Of a stretch of DNA of 64,000 nucleotides, positions 9,261-17,503 are shown piece after piece. The notes below the pieces were generated by a model, which did no database searches, had not been told where the DNA came from, and was given only the letters and a program-made list of their open reading frames with translations. The translations under genes and the position numbers were made by a program. The stretch spans positions 2,046,001-2,110,000 of the forward strand of contig NZ_PEGF01000001.1 in NCBI RefSeq assembly GCF_002742635.1, read 5' to 3'. This DNA comes from Caulobacter sp. X. Lineage in GTDB: Bacteria; Pseudomonadota; Alphaproteobacteria; Caulobacterales; Caulobacteraceae. Position 1 is the first letter of the stretch. Each line of letters begins with the position of its first letter.

Positions 9261-10187
9261 ATGCGCATCGCCTTCCTCGGCACCCCCGATTTCGCCGTCA
9301 CGTGCCTCGCCGAACTCGTCGCCTCGGGCCACGAGATCGTCGCCGTCTATTCTCAGCCGCCCGCCCCACGTGGTCGCGGCCAGGAACTGAAGCCCTCGCC
9401 AGTTCACGCCTTCGCCGAAGGCTTGGGCCTGCCGGTGCGCACGCCAGTGTCGATGAAGACCCCGGAAGAGATCGAGGCCTTCAAGGCCCTGGACCTCGAC
9501 GCCGCTGTCGTCGTGGCGTTCGGCCAGATCCTGGTGAAGGACGTGCTGGACGCCCCGAAGTTCGGCTGCTTCAACCTGCACGCCAGCCTGCTGCCGCGTT
9601 GGCGGGGCGCCGCGCCGATCCAGCGGGCGATCATGGCCGGCGATCCGGTCACCGGCGTCCAGGTCATGCGCATGAGCGAAGGCCTCGACGAAGGCCCGAT
9701 CCTGATGTCGCAGCAGGTCGCCATCGCCGACGACGACACCGCCGCCACCCTGCACGACAAGCTGGCTGCCACCGGCGCCCGCCTGCTGCCCGTCGCCCTG
9801 GCCGCCATCGAGCGCCAGGTCGTCCACGAGACGCCGCAGGCCGAGGACGGCGTCACCTACGCCAAGAAGATCAAGTCGGCCGAGGCCCGCATCGACTGGA
9901 CCCGCCCGGCCGTCGAGGTCGACCGCCACATCCGCGGCCTCTCGCCCTTCCCGGGCGCCTGGTTCGAGGCCCCGTCCGACAAGGGACCGGTGCGCGTGAA
10001 GGCCTTGCTGTCGCGCGTGGAAGCGGCCTCTGGCGCGGCCGGAACCGCCCTGGACGACGCCCTGCTGATCGCCTGCGGAGAAGGCTCCATTCGCCTGCTG
10101 AAGGCCCAGCGCGAGGGCAAGGGCGTCCAGGACGCCGAGACCTTCACGCGCGGCTTCCCGATCCCGGCGGGGACGGTCCTTTCCTGA
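9261..10187 (+). CDS. fmt: Methionyl-tRNA formyltransferase
   Basis: Fmt formylates Met-tRNA for translation initiation using 10-formyl-tetrahydrofolate. The 308-residue protein shows [13 protein letters not shown] at the start, the catalytic region [38 protein letters not shown], and a C-terminal tRNA-binding domain. The stop overlaps the truA start (TGATG). The deformylase gene def, often beside fmt in other bacteria, lies about 4 kb away on the opposite strand here. Confidence 0.96.
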   Translation: MRIAFLGTPDFAVTCLAELVASGHEIVAVYSQPPAPRGRGQELKPSPVHAFAEGLGLPVRTPVSMKTPEEIEAFKALDLDAAVVVAFGQILVKDVLDAPKFGCFNLHASLLPRWRGAAPIQRAIMAGDPVTGVQVMRMSEGLDEGPILMSQQVAIADDDTAATLHDKLAATGARLLPVALAAIERQVVHETPQAEDGVTYAKKIKSAEARIDWTRPAVEVDRHIRGLSPFPGAWFEAPSDKGPVRVKALLSRVEAASGAAGTALDDALLIACGEGSIRLLKAQREGKGVQDAETFTRGFPIPAGTVLS

Positions 10188-10930
10188 TGCCCCGCTACCG
10201 CCTCCTCGTCGAGTATGACGGCCGCCCCTATGCGGGGTTCCAGGCCCAGGCGACCTTGCCCAGCGTGCAGGGGGCCATCGAGGCGGCGGTGAAGGCCTTC
10301 TGCGGCGAGGACGTGCGCATCGCCGCCGCCGGCCGCACCGACACCGGGGTCCACGCCACCGGCCAGGTCGTCCATGTCGACCTCGAGAAGGACTGGCCGG
10401 CCCAGACGGTGTTCAACGCCCTCAACGCCCACCTGACCCACGAGGCGGTCTCGATCCTCTCGGCCGAGGTGGCGGAGGAAGGCTGGCACGCGCGGTTTTC
10501 GGCCAACGAGCGGCGCTACCTCTACCGGATCCTGAACCGGCGCGCCCCGCCGGCCCTCGACAAGGGCCGGGTCTGGCACATGAAGAAGGACCTCGACCAC
10601 GAGGCCATGCACGCCGCCGCCCAGCACCTGGTGGGCCTGCACGACTTCACGACCTTCCGCGACATGCACTGCCAGTCCAAGAGCCCGGTGAAGACCCTGG
10701 ACGTCGCCCGCGTGCGCCGGGTCGGCGAGGAGATCCACCTGGACTTCGAAGCGCGGTCGTTTCTGCATCGCCAGGTCCGCTCGATGACGGGGACGCTGGT
10801 CGAGGTCGGCGCGGGCCGCTGGGCGGTGGACGACGTCAAGGCGGCGCTGGAGGCCAAGGATCGCCGGGAATGCGGGCCCGTGGCGCCGGCGGATGGGCTT
10901 TATCTGGTGGGCGTGGGGTATGGGGACTAG
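10187..10930 (+). CDS. truA: tRNA pseudouridine(38-40) synthase
   Basis: TruA isomerises uridines 38-40 in the anticodon arm of tRNAs. The 247-residue protein has the start [12 protein letters not shown], the catalytic motif [18 protein letters not shown] (Asp nucleophile near residue 51), [14 protein letters not shown], and [18 protein letters not shown]. The ATG overlaps the fmt stop, so the two are translationally coupled. A family A palindromic repeat follows the stop. Confidence 0.95.
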   Translation: MPRYRLLVEYDGRPYAGFQAQATLPSVQGAIEAAVKAFCGEDVRIAAAGRTDTGVHATGQVVHVDLEKDWPAQTVFNALNAHLTHEAVSILSAEVAEEGWHARFSANERRYLYRILNRRAPPALDKGRVWHMKKDLDHEAMHAAAQHLVGLHDFTTFRDMHCQSKSPVKTLDVARVRRVGEEIHLDFEARSFLHRQVRSMTGTLVEVGAGRWAVDDVKAALEAKDRRECGPVAPADGLYLVGVGYGD

Positions 10931-10936
10931 CGCCAA

Positions 10937-11058
10937 GTTCCTCTCCCGTAACACGGGGGAGGTGGCCCAGCGGGCCGGAGGGGGCTAGCTCGGCCGACTT
11001 CCAGCTTGCCCCCTCCGTCGGCTCCGCCGACACCTCCCCCGCATCGCGGGGGAGGATC
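10937..11058. repeat. Palindromic intergenic repeat, family A, copy 2
   Basis: Same layout as 8701-8823: an opening hairpin (CCCGTAACACGGG), GGCCCAGCGGGCC, the CAGCTTGCCCCCTC core, GTCGGCTCCGCCGAC, and a closing CCCCCGCATCGCGGGGG. It fills the gap between convergent truA and glsA, only 6 bases from each end, so it may terminate both. Confidence 0.8.
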
Positions 11059-11063
11059 TTAGT

Positions 11064-11984
11064 CTAAAGCACCGAACAGTTCGTGATCTGGCTGAACGCC
11101 TCCAGCGCCGCCGTGCCGACCACGCTCGTGCCGAACCGATCCAGCTCCGGCGACCAGACCGCCACCGTCGCCTTACCCGGAACCACCGCCACGATGCCGC
11201 CGCCGACGCCGCTCTTGGCCGGCAGGCCGACGCGATAGGCGAAGCTGCCGACGCTGTCATAGATGCCGCAGGTCAACAGCAGGGCGTTCAGTCGCCGGGT
11301 CAGGCGGTCGGGGAAGATCGTCTCCTGCGCCACCGGCGAGAAGCCGCCCGCCGCCAGGGGCAGGAAGGCCCGCGCCAGCTGGCGGCAGCTCATGGTCAGG
11401 GCGCACTGGCGGCTGTAGGCGGCGACCACCGCCTCGGGCTCGTGATCGATCGTGCCCTGGCCGCGCATCAGGCTGGCGATGGCGCGGTTCTGCCAGGCAT
11501 GGGCCAGCTCGGACGCGGCGACGGCCGGATCGATCTCCAGCCGCTCGCCACAGAGAAAGCCGCCGAAGTCGCGGACCAGGGCGGCCGGGTCGCGGGTGAC
11601 GTTCATCAGCACGTCGGTCACCGCCAGGGCGCCGGCGTTGATGAACGGATTGCGTGGCACGCCTCGCTCGGCCTCCAGCAGCGACAGGTGATTGAACGGC
11701 GTGCCCGACGGCTCCTTGCCGACCCGGGTCCAGATCTCGTCGCCAATCCGGTTCAGAGCGAGACCCAGGGCCAGGACCTTGGTGATGCTCTGCAGCGAAA
11801 AGGCCTCGTCGGCGTCGCCGATCACGTGCTCGCCGCCGTCGACCGTGCGCACGGCCATGCCGAACTTGTCGCCCGGCACTTCGGCCAGTTGCGGGATGTA
11901 GTCGGCGGGCTTGCCCTTGCCGAAGTGCGGCTTCACCAGCACGGCCACCTCGGCCAGGACGTCGGGGATCGAGAGCGCCTTCAT
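11064..11984 (-). CDS. glsA: Glutaminase
   Basis: GlsA hydrolyses glutamine to glutamate and ammonia. The 306-residue protein has the serine beta-lactamase-like Ser-x-x-Lys motif in FSLQSITKVLALG, followed by PFNHLSLLEAERGVPRNPFINAGALAVTD and the C-terminal GLPAKSGVGGGIVAVVPGKATVAVWSP, all typical of the family. Length is normal. It lies 18 bases after dapE on the same strand, so the two are probably co-transcribed; the link may be through nitrogen metabolism, but that is inference. Confidence 0.94.
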   Translation of the reverse strand: MKALSIPDVLAEVAVLVKPHFGKGKPADYIPQLAEVPGDKFGMAVRTVDGGEHVIGDADEAFSLQSITKVLALGLALNRIGDEIWTRVGKEPSGTPFNHLSLLEAERGVPRNPFINAGALAVTDVLMNVTRDPAALVRDFGGFLCGERLEIDPAVAASELAHAWQNRAIASLMRGQGTIDHEPEAVVAAYSRQCALTMSCRQLARAFLPLAAGGFSPVAQETIFPDRLTRRLNALLLTCGIYDSVGSFAYRVGLPAKSGVGGGIVAVVPGKATVAVWSPELDRFGTSVVGTAALEAFSQITNCSVL

Positions 11985-12002
11985 CCTCGTCCCCGTCCGG
12001 CT

Positions 12003-13163
12003 TCAGGCGAAGGCCGCGAAGTAGCGTTTGATCAGGGCCTGGTAGGCGCCCGCCAGCTGACGGACCTCCTCGACCGGGACCCGCTCGTCGACCTGGTGCA
12101 TGGTCGAGCCGACCAGGCCGAACTCGACGACCGGGCACAGCGCGCGGATGAAGCGGGCGTCGCTGGTGCCGCCGGTCGTCGACAGCTCGGGCGCCCGGCC
12201 GGTGGCTTCCCGCACGGACTCGACGATCACGTCGGTGAAGGCGCCCGGCTCGGTCAGGAAGGCCTCGCCGCTGATCTTGCACAGCACCTCGACCCGGCCC
12301 GAGAAGCCTTCCGCGGCCTCGCGGCACTCGGCCTCGATCCAGGCGGCCAGGTCCTTGCCCTTGTGGGCGGGGTTGAAGCGGATGTTCACCCGCGCCTTGG
12401 CCGAGGCCGGGATGACGTTGGTGGCGGTGTTGCCGACATCGACCGTGGTCACCTCCAGGTTCGACGGCTGGAAGCCGGTATAGCCCTCGTCCAGCACCCG
12501 GCTCTGCAGGCGCGAGAGGATGTCGACCATCACCGGGATCGGGTTGGCGGCGCGGTGCGGATAGGCCACGTGGCCCTGCTTACCGTCCACGGCGATCCAG
12601 GCGTTGATGCTGCCCCGCCGGCCGATCTTGACCATGTCGCCCAGGATATTGGCGCTGGTCGGCTCGCCGACGATGCAGTGGTCGATGATCTCGCCCTCGG
12701 CGGCCAGGGCCTCGACGACCTTGACCGTGCCGTCCTCGGCCACGCCCTCCTCGTCGCCGGTGATCAGGAAGCTGATCGAGCCCGGGTGTTCGGGGATGTT
12801 GGAGACGGCGGCGACGAAGGCGGCGATGGCGGACTTCATATCGACCGCGCCGCGGCCGTATAGCACGCCGTCCTTGATCTCGGCCTCGAAGGGCCCGGCG
12901 GTCCACGCCGCGTCGTCGCCGACCGGCACCACGTCGGTATGACCCGCGAAGCAGAGGTTCGGCCGCGCCGTCCCGCGCCGGGCGTAGAGGTTCTCGATTT
13001 CCCCGAACTTCATCCGGCGGCAGGCGAAGCCCAGGGCCTCCAGCTGGCGCTGCAGCGTATCCATCGCGCCGGCGTCGGCCGGCGTCACCGAGGGCCGGCG
13101 GATCAGGGCCTGGGCGAGGTCGACGGGGTCGATGCTGACGGAAACGGGCGCGGGGCTGTTCAT
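12003..13163 (-). CDS. dapE: Succinyl-diaminopimelate desuccinylase
   Basis: DapE removes succinate from N-succinyl-L,L-diaminopimelate in the lysine/peptidoglycan route, downstream of dapD. The 386-residue M20-type zinc enzyme shows [16 protein letters not shown] near the start, [13 protein letters not shown] (first metal ligand), [28 protein letters not shown] (catalytic Glu) and the late His in [10 protein letters not shown]. The ATG at 13163 was chosen over an upstream in-frame start (13271) because it gives the normal DapE length and N-terminus and avoids overlap with the divergent cupin gene. Confidence 0.95.
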   Translation of the reverse strand: MNSPAPVSVSIDPVDLAQALIRRPSVTPADAGAMDTLQRQLEALGFACRRMKFGEIENLYARRGTARPNLCFAGHTDVVPVGDDAAWTAGPFEAEIKDGVLYGRGAVDMKSAIAAFVAAVSNIPEHPGSISFLITGDEEGVAEDGTVKVVEALAAEGEIIDHCIVGEPTSANILGDMVKIGRRGSINAWIAVDGKQGHVAYPHRAANPIPVMVDILSRLQSRVLDEGYTGFQPSNLEVTTVDVGNTATNVIPASAKARVNIRFNPAHKGKDLAAWIEAECREAAEGFSGRVEVLCKISGEAFLTEPGAFTDVIVESVREATGRAPELSTTGGTSDARFIRALCPVVEFGLVGSTMHQVDERVPVEEVRQLAGAYQALIKRYFAAFA

Positions 13164-13227
13164 GATCTTGCCTTTAGGCTTCCCTCCGTCGCGACGCAAA
13201 CCCGCAAGTTTCTTACACGGACTGTCC

Positions 13228-13707
13228 ATGCCCAAGATCGATCTCGCCTCGGCCCCCACCCGTGTCGGCACGGGCTATCCGCCGCCTTTCAACGCGCCCT
13301 GCGAGGGTCGCCATCGCACCAAGCTGGGCGACGCGGTCGGCCTCACCCAGTTCGGCGTCAACCTGCTGCGCCTGCCGCCGGGCCAGTGGTCCAGCCAGCG
13401 CCACTGGCACACGGCCGAGGACGAGTTTGCGTGGGTCGTCGAGGGCGAGGTCGTCCTGGTCGACAACGACGGCGAGACGGTGCTGCGGGCCGGCGACTGC
13501 GCGGGCTTCAAGGCCGGAGTGGCCAACGGGCACTGCTTCCAGAACCGCTCGGACCGGGATGTGCTGCTGCTGGAGGTGGGGTCGCGGCGGCCGCACGAGG
13601 ACGGGTGTGATTATCCGGATATCGACCTGGTGCTGCGGGAGGGCGAGAGCGGCTACCGCCACCGGGATGGGACGCCGTATGAGACGGAGACTGGGCGGAC
13701 GCGGTGA
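13228..13707 (+). CDS. Cupin-domain protein
   Basis: The 159-residue protein carries a cupin barrel with motif 1 [28 protein letters not shown] (metal-binding His/Glu) and motif 2 [23 protein letters not shown]. Cupins of this size are often metal-dependent or sugar-binding enzymes. The exact reaction is unknown. It is transcribed divergently from dapE and followed by repeat-filled DNA. Confidence 0.8.
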   Translation: MPKIDLASAPTRVGTGYPPPFNAPCEGRHRTKLGDAVGLTQFGVNLLRLPPGQWSSQRHWHTAEDEFAWVVEGEVVLVDNDGETVLRAGDCAGFKAGVANGHCFQNRSDRDVLLLEVGSRRPHEDGCDYPDIDLVLREGESGYRHRDGTPYETETGRTR

Positions 13708-13756
13708 TGGATGAAGGTCCGAGATGGGTGGGGAGCAGACGCGCTTCAAATCCTCC

Positions 13757-13872
13757 CCTTGTGGGGGAGGTGGTCGCGCCAGCGACCGGAGGGGGGCGTG
13801 GAGCTGAGATTCGGCTGCGCTCCCCTCTCCGTCGTCCCTTCGGGCCGACACCTCTCCCACAGGGAGAGGATT
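13757..13872. repeat. Palindromic intergenic repeat, family B
   Basis: CTCCCCttgtGGGGGAG opens and CTCTCCCacaGGGAGAG closes the element, with GTCGCgccaGCGAC and a CCCTTCGGG hairpin inside. It resembles family A in design but not in core sequence. The gap 13708-14251 (544 bases) is almost entirely made of this and two further inverted elements; I see no gene in it. Confidence 0.65.
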
Positions 13873-13904
13873 TGTCCGCTACGGGTCGAAAGCCGACCGC
13901 CGGG

Positions 13905-14063
13905 CGGGTGTGATCCTTAAATCTCTTGGAGGCTGCAGCGTGCAGGGCTGATCAGGTCAGTCAAGGATCGCCTCCGGCGACCGCGCGCGGCGACGCGCAG
14001 CGTCGTCCTTGAGTGACCTGATCAGCCCTGCGATCGTCTCGCCGTGAGATGTAAGGAGGGCTT
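13905..14063. repeat. Long-hairpin intergenic element with covarying stem, copy 1
   Basis: Conserved left end (GATCCTTAAATCTCTTGGAG at 13912) and right end (GCGATCGTCTCGCCGTGAGA at 14030) flank 26-base arms at 13943-13968 and 14005-14030 that pair at 24 of 26 positions. The 36-base centre holds small GC hairpins. Outer bases CCTTAAATCTC and GAGATGTAAGG also pair. A second copy is at 27915-28073, with a different but still paired stem. This suggests a structured RNA or a REP-like DNA hairpin; the function is unknown. Confidence 0.75.
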
Positions 14064-14104
14064 CCTTCTGGGCGGATGGAAGCTCGAAACCACCGCCACA
14101 CACC

Positions 14105-14218
14105 CCATCATCCCGCGCTCTATGCGCGGGACCCATGGTTCAGCTTCCACGTGAGAGCCCCATCCTGCTCCGCACCTGCGGCGGACGGATGGGTCCCGCG
14201 AACACGTCGCGGGATGAC
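14105..14218. repeat. Nested inverted repeat (hairpins within a cruciform)
   Basis: Left half 14107-14136 (ATCATCCCGCG...CGCGGGACCCAT) is itself a hairpin. It is almost the reverse complement of the right half 14189-14218 (ATGGGTCCCGCG...CGCGGGATGAC), and 52 bases lie between. It sits just downstream of def on the minus strand. Confidence 0.65.
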
Positions 14219-14251
14219 GGCGGTATTGGTCTTGGGAAGTGGCGACAGCCC

Positions 14252-14773
14252 CTAGGCCGCCCGGCGCGCCTTCTTGACCTTGGCGATGGCGCGGTCGCGG
14301 CGCAGGCGCGAGAGATGGTCGATGAACAGGACGCCTTCCAGGTGGTCCATCTCGTGCTGGATGCAGACGGCGAACAGGCCCTCGGCCTCCTCGACGACCG
14401 TCTCGCCCTGGTAGTTCATGTAGCGCAGGGTGACCTTGGCCGGGCGCTCGACCTCGTCGAAATACTCCGGCACCGACAGGCAGCCTTCCTCGTAGACGAA
14501 CATCTCCTCGGAGCTGGCCAGGATCTCGGGATTGACGAAGTAGCGCGGGGCCGGCTCCTCGCCCTCCCGGGCCAGGTCCATGGTGATCACCCGCACCGGC
14601 TCGCCGATCTGCACGGCGGCCAGGCCAATGCCCGGCGCGTCGTACATCGTCTCCAGCATGTCATCCATCAGGGCGCGCAGCTCGTCGGTGACGGCCTCCA
14701 CGGGCGTGGAGATCTTCTTCAGCACCGCCAGGTCGGCGGCGTTATCGACGGTGAGGATGCGACGGATAGCCAT
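14252..14773 (-). CDS. def: Peptide deformylase
   Basis: Def removes the formyl group from nascent proteins. The 173-residue protein has all three family motifs: [21 protein letters not shown] (metal-binding Cys) and the HEMDHLEG helix (HExxH). Length is normal. It starts 8 bases after the rmuC stop on the same strand, so rmuC-def is probably one transcript. The partner gene fmt is on the other strand ~4 kb away. Confidence 0.96.
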   Translation of the reverse strand: MAIRRILTVDNAADLAVLKKISTPVEAVTDELRALMDDMLETMYDAPGIGLAAVQIGEPVRVITMDLAREGEEPAPRYFVNPEILASSEEMFVYEEGCLSVPEYFDEVERPAKVTLRYMNYQGETVVEEAEGLFAVCIQHEMDHLEGVLFIDHLSRLRRDRAIAKVKKARRAA

Positions 14774-14781
14774 GATGCTCG

Positions 14782-16068
14782 TCAGGTAGGCGCGTCATTT
14801 CCGAGGGTCAAGGTGGGAGATTGTCCCGCCGCGAGCTTGGTCAGGGGTCGAACCGCCTGATCCACCAGCGGCGGCTCGGGGATTTCCTTGCCCTCGTGGT
14901 CGACCGAGAGGTCCTCGAAGCGGCGGGCCTGGGTCAGGACCTGGCTCTCCAGCGAGCCGACGAACTGGTTGTACTTGCCGACCGCGCTCTCCAGCGCCTT
15001 ACCCATGGCGCCGGCGTGGGCCCCCATCACCGAGACGCGCTTGTAGAGCTCGCGGCCGACCTCGACGATGCGGGCGGCGTTCTTGGCCTGGTCCTCGGCC
15101 CGCCAGCCATAGGCCACGGCCTTGCAGAGCGCGAACAGGGTCGTGGGCGTGACCAGCACCACCCGGCGGTCCATGGCCTCGGCCATCAGCTCGGGCAGGC
15201 GGTCCAGCGCCGCGGCCAGGAAGCCGTCGCCCGGCACGAACATCGCCACGAAATCCGGCGAGCCCTCGCCCGCGAACTGGTCCCAATAGGCCTTGGACGA
15301 CAGGCCCTGCATGTGGGCGCGCACGCTCTGGGCGTGGCGGGCCATGGCGGCCTCGCGAAGGACCTCGTCGGTCGCTTCCTGCGCTTCCAGAAAGGCGTTC
15401 AGCGAGCACTTGGCGTCGATCACGAACACCCCGCCGCCCGGCAGGGTGACCTTGACGTCGGGCCGGCGGCGGCCCTCGTCGCTGTCGACGCTGAACTGCT
15501 CCTGGAAGTCGAAGCGGCTGTTGAGACCGGCGGCCTCCAGCACGTTGCGCAGGGTCTGCTCGCCCCAGCGGCCCTGGACGCCGGCCCCGCGACGCAGGGC
15601 GGCCGACAGCTTGCGGGCCTCGGCCTGGGTGGCGGTGGAGGCTTCCAACAGGGCGGCGATCTGGGCCTTGAGGCCGCCGGTCTCTTCCGCGCGGACCTTC
15701 TCGACCGCGTTCACCTGGGCCTCGAACTTGGCCAGGGTCTCGGCGACCGGCTTCAGCTGGGCCTCCAGCCGGGCCTCGGCGAGGCGCTCGCGGCTCTTGG
15801 CGTTCTCGTCGGCGCGCTTGATCAGCTGCTCGGCGATGGCGTTGGCGCTCTGGGCCGCCTGGGCCTTGATCAGCTCGATCTGGGTGGCGCTCTGGTCCTC
15901 AAGCAGCCGATGGCGCTCCTCGGCCTGGGCCAGGCGCTCGTTCAGCAGCCAGCTCTCGGCCTCGGCCTTGGCGGCCCGGCGTTGCGCCGTCACGGCCCAG
16001 AGCCCCAGGGCCGCGGCGGCCAGGGCGAAGACCAGGGCCAGGATCGGATAAGGATCGGAGAAGTTCAT
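14782..16068 (-). CDS. rmuC: DNA recombination protein RmuC
   Basis: The 428-residue protein has an N-terminal membrane helix ([18 protein letters not shown]), a long Ala/Glu-rich coiled coil (~25-165), and the RmuC core with [32 protein letters not shown] and [12 protein letters not shown]. RmuC proteins have a nuclease-like fold and limit inversions at short repeats. Length is typical. It probably forms an operon with def. Confidence 0.9.
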   Translation of the reverse strand: MNFSDPYPILALVFALAAAALGLWAVTAQRRAAKAEAESWLLNERLAQAEERHRLLEDQSATQIELIKAQAAQSANAIAEQLIKRADENAKSRERLAEARLEAQLKPVAETLAKFEAQVNAVEKVRAEETGGLKAQIAALLEASTATQAEARKLSAALRRGAGVQGRWGEQTLRNVLEAAGLNSRFDFQEQFSVDSDEGRRRPDVKVTLPGGGVFVIDAKCSLNAFLEAQEATDEVLREAAMARHAQSVRAHMQGLSSKAYWDQFAGEGSPDFVAMFVPGDGFLAAALDRLPELMAEAMDRRVVLVTPTTLFALCKAVAYGWRAEDQAKNAARIVEVGRELYKRVSVMGAHAGAMGKALESAVGKYNQFVGSLESQVLTQARRFEDLSVDHEGKEIPEPPLVDQAVRPLTKLAAGQSPTLTLGNDAPT

Positions 16069-16121
16069 GCTCCGTTCCTACCGGGAGTCGGCGGCGGCAT
16101 AAAGGCCGCCGCCGTTCTTGA

Positions 16122-16274
16122 TCAGTCGTCGCCGTCGGCGAGGTCGGCGATCATGCCGCTGATGGGCTCGCCGCCGAAGCCGGTGACGTTGTGGCCGCGA
16201 TCGACCACGCCAACCTTGGCGGGGTGCGGGGCTTCGGTTTCGGCTTCCGGAGCCTTGTCTTCGGGCGTGCTCAT
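16122..16274 (-). CDS. Small hypothetical protein (50 aa)
   Basis: The frame starts with ATG at 16274 and reads MSTPEDKAPEAETEAPHP, then AKVGVVDRGHNVTGFGGEPI and SGMIADLADGDD before TGA. The acidic N-terminus and glycine-rich middle do not suggest a domain I recognise. Support comes from codon use (strong G/C at third positions) and a GC hairpin just after the stop (16090-16113, GGCGGCGGC-ataaag-GCCGCCGCC) before rmuC. It lies between recR and rmuC on the same strand. Confidence 0.55.
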   Translation of the reverse strand: MSTPEDKAPEAETEAPHPAKVGVVDRGHNVTGFGGEPISGMIADLADGDD

Positions 16275-16383
16275 GAAATCAGTCCCTCCACTATCGCCCC
16301 GGCGGTCCGGGAGCGAGCTGGCGGAGCTTGGCGCGGGAAAGCGCGACTGTCAGCCGGATTTCCGACGAAGGGCGCGGATTTCG

Positions 16384-16986
16384 TCAGGCCGGTCGCCGTG
16401 CGCGCAGGGCCTGAGCGATGGTGCCGTCGTCCAGCCAGTCGAGGTCGCCGCCGACCGGCACGCCGCGCGCCAGCATGGTCACCGGCACGTTGGTCTGGCC
16501 CAGGCGGTCGGCGATGTAGTGGGCGGTCGTCTGGCCGTCGACCGTGGCCGGCAGGGCCAGGATCACCTCGGCCACCTCGCCGCCCCCGACCCGCGCGACC
16601 AGCTCGCCGATCCGCAAGGAGTCGGGACCGACGCCGTCCAGCGCCGACAGCAGGCCGCCCAGCACATGATAGCGGCCCTTGAACGAGCCGCCGCGCTCCA
16701 TGGCCCAGACCGAGCCGACCTCCTCGACCACGCACAGCAGGCGAGCGTCGCGGGTGGCGTCGGCGCAGACGGCGCAGGGATCGGTGACGTCCAGCGAGCC
16801 GCAGACCGAGCAGGTGCGAACCTTCGCTTGGGCCTCGGCCATGGCGGCGGCGAGCGGCGCCAGCAGCGTGTCGCGCTTCTTCAGCAAGGCCAGGGCCGCC
16901 CGGCGGCCCGAGCGCGGTCCCAGGCCCGGCAGCTTGGACAGCAGGGCGATCAGGCGCTCGATCTCGGGTCCGGCGGAGGCGGCCAC
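16384..16986 (-). CDS. recR: Recombination protein RecR
   Basis: RecR works with RecO and RecF to load RecA on gapped DNA. The 200-residue protein has a helix-hairpin-helix start (LLSKLPGLGPRSGRRAAL), a four-cysteine zinc module (CSVCGSLDVTDPCAVC) and a Toprim domain (LCVVEEVGSVWAMER). It is the last gene of dnaX-ebfC-recR, an arrangement conserved in many bacteria. Confidence 0.96.
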   Translation of the reverse strand: MAASAGPEIERLIALLSKLPGLGPRSGRRAALALLKKRDTLLAPLAAAMAEAQAKVRTCSVCGSLDVTDPCAVCADATRDARLLCVVEEVGSVWAMERGGSFKGRYHVLGGLLSALDGVGPDSLRIGELVARVGGGEVAEVILALPATVDGQTTAHYIADRLGQTNVPVTMLARGVPVGGDLDWLDDGTIAQALRARRPA

Positions 16987-17022
16987 TCTGTTTCCTTCGT
17001 CCCTTTCCAGCGGAAAGGGTGG

Positions 17023-17352
17023 TTAGAACTTCATGCCGGGCAGACCGCCCATCAGGCCCGCCATCGGGCCGGCGGCTTCCTGCATCAACTGGGCCTGCTT
17101 GGCGTCGAGCTTCTTCTTGGCGTCGGCGTGGGCGGCGACGATCAGGTCGGCGATGACCTCTCCCTCGCCGGGCTCGATCAGGCTGTCGTCCAGAACGACC
17201 TTGGCCAGCTCGCCCGTACCCTTCAGCGTCACGGTCACCATGCCGCCGCCCGAGGTTCCCTCGACCGTGCTCTCGGCCAGGCGCGCCTGGGCGTCCTGGA
17301 GCTTCTGTTGCATGGCCTGGGCCTGCTTCATCAGGCCGCCGAGGTCTTTCAT
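17023..17352 (-). CDS. YbaB/EbfC family nucleoid-associated protein
   Basis: The 109-residue protein begins MKDLGGLMKQAQAMQQKLQDAQ, a helical segment typical of YbaB/EbfC, with GGGMVTVTLKGTGELAKVVLDDSL forming the beta-sheet part. The family binds DNA as a dimer. The start MKDLG fits the family; an upstream in-frame start would translate repeat DNA. It lies between dnaX and recR. Confidence 0.93.
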   Translation of the reverse strand: MKDLGGLMKQAQAMQQKLQDAQARLAESTVEGTSGGGMVTVTLKGTGELAKVVLDDSLIEPGEGEVIADLIVAAHADAKKKLDAKQAQLMQEAAGPMAGLMGGLPGMKF

Positions 17353-17370
17353 GGTCTTGGTCTCCAATCT

Positions 17371-17490
17371 GACTTCCCTCCCCCTTGATGGGGGAGGGGT
17401 AGGGGTGGGGGTGATACGGCGGCGAAGACGAGCTCCGTCCTGACACGCTGTCACCCCCATCCCCGCCCTTCCCCCATCAAAGGGGGAAGG
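17371..17490. repeat. Palindromic repeat between dnaX and ebfC
   Basis: CTTCCCTCCCCCTTGATGGGGGAGG at the left and its near complement (CCTTCCCCCATCAAAGGGGGAAGG) at the right form two small hairpins. GGGGTGGGGGTGA and TCACCCCCATCCCC form an outer inverted pair. It lies inside an operon, so any termination must be partial. Confidence 0.6.
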
Positions 17491-17503
17491 GAGAATTCCG
17501 CTC

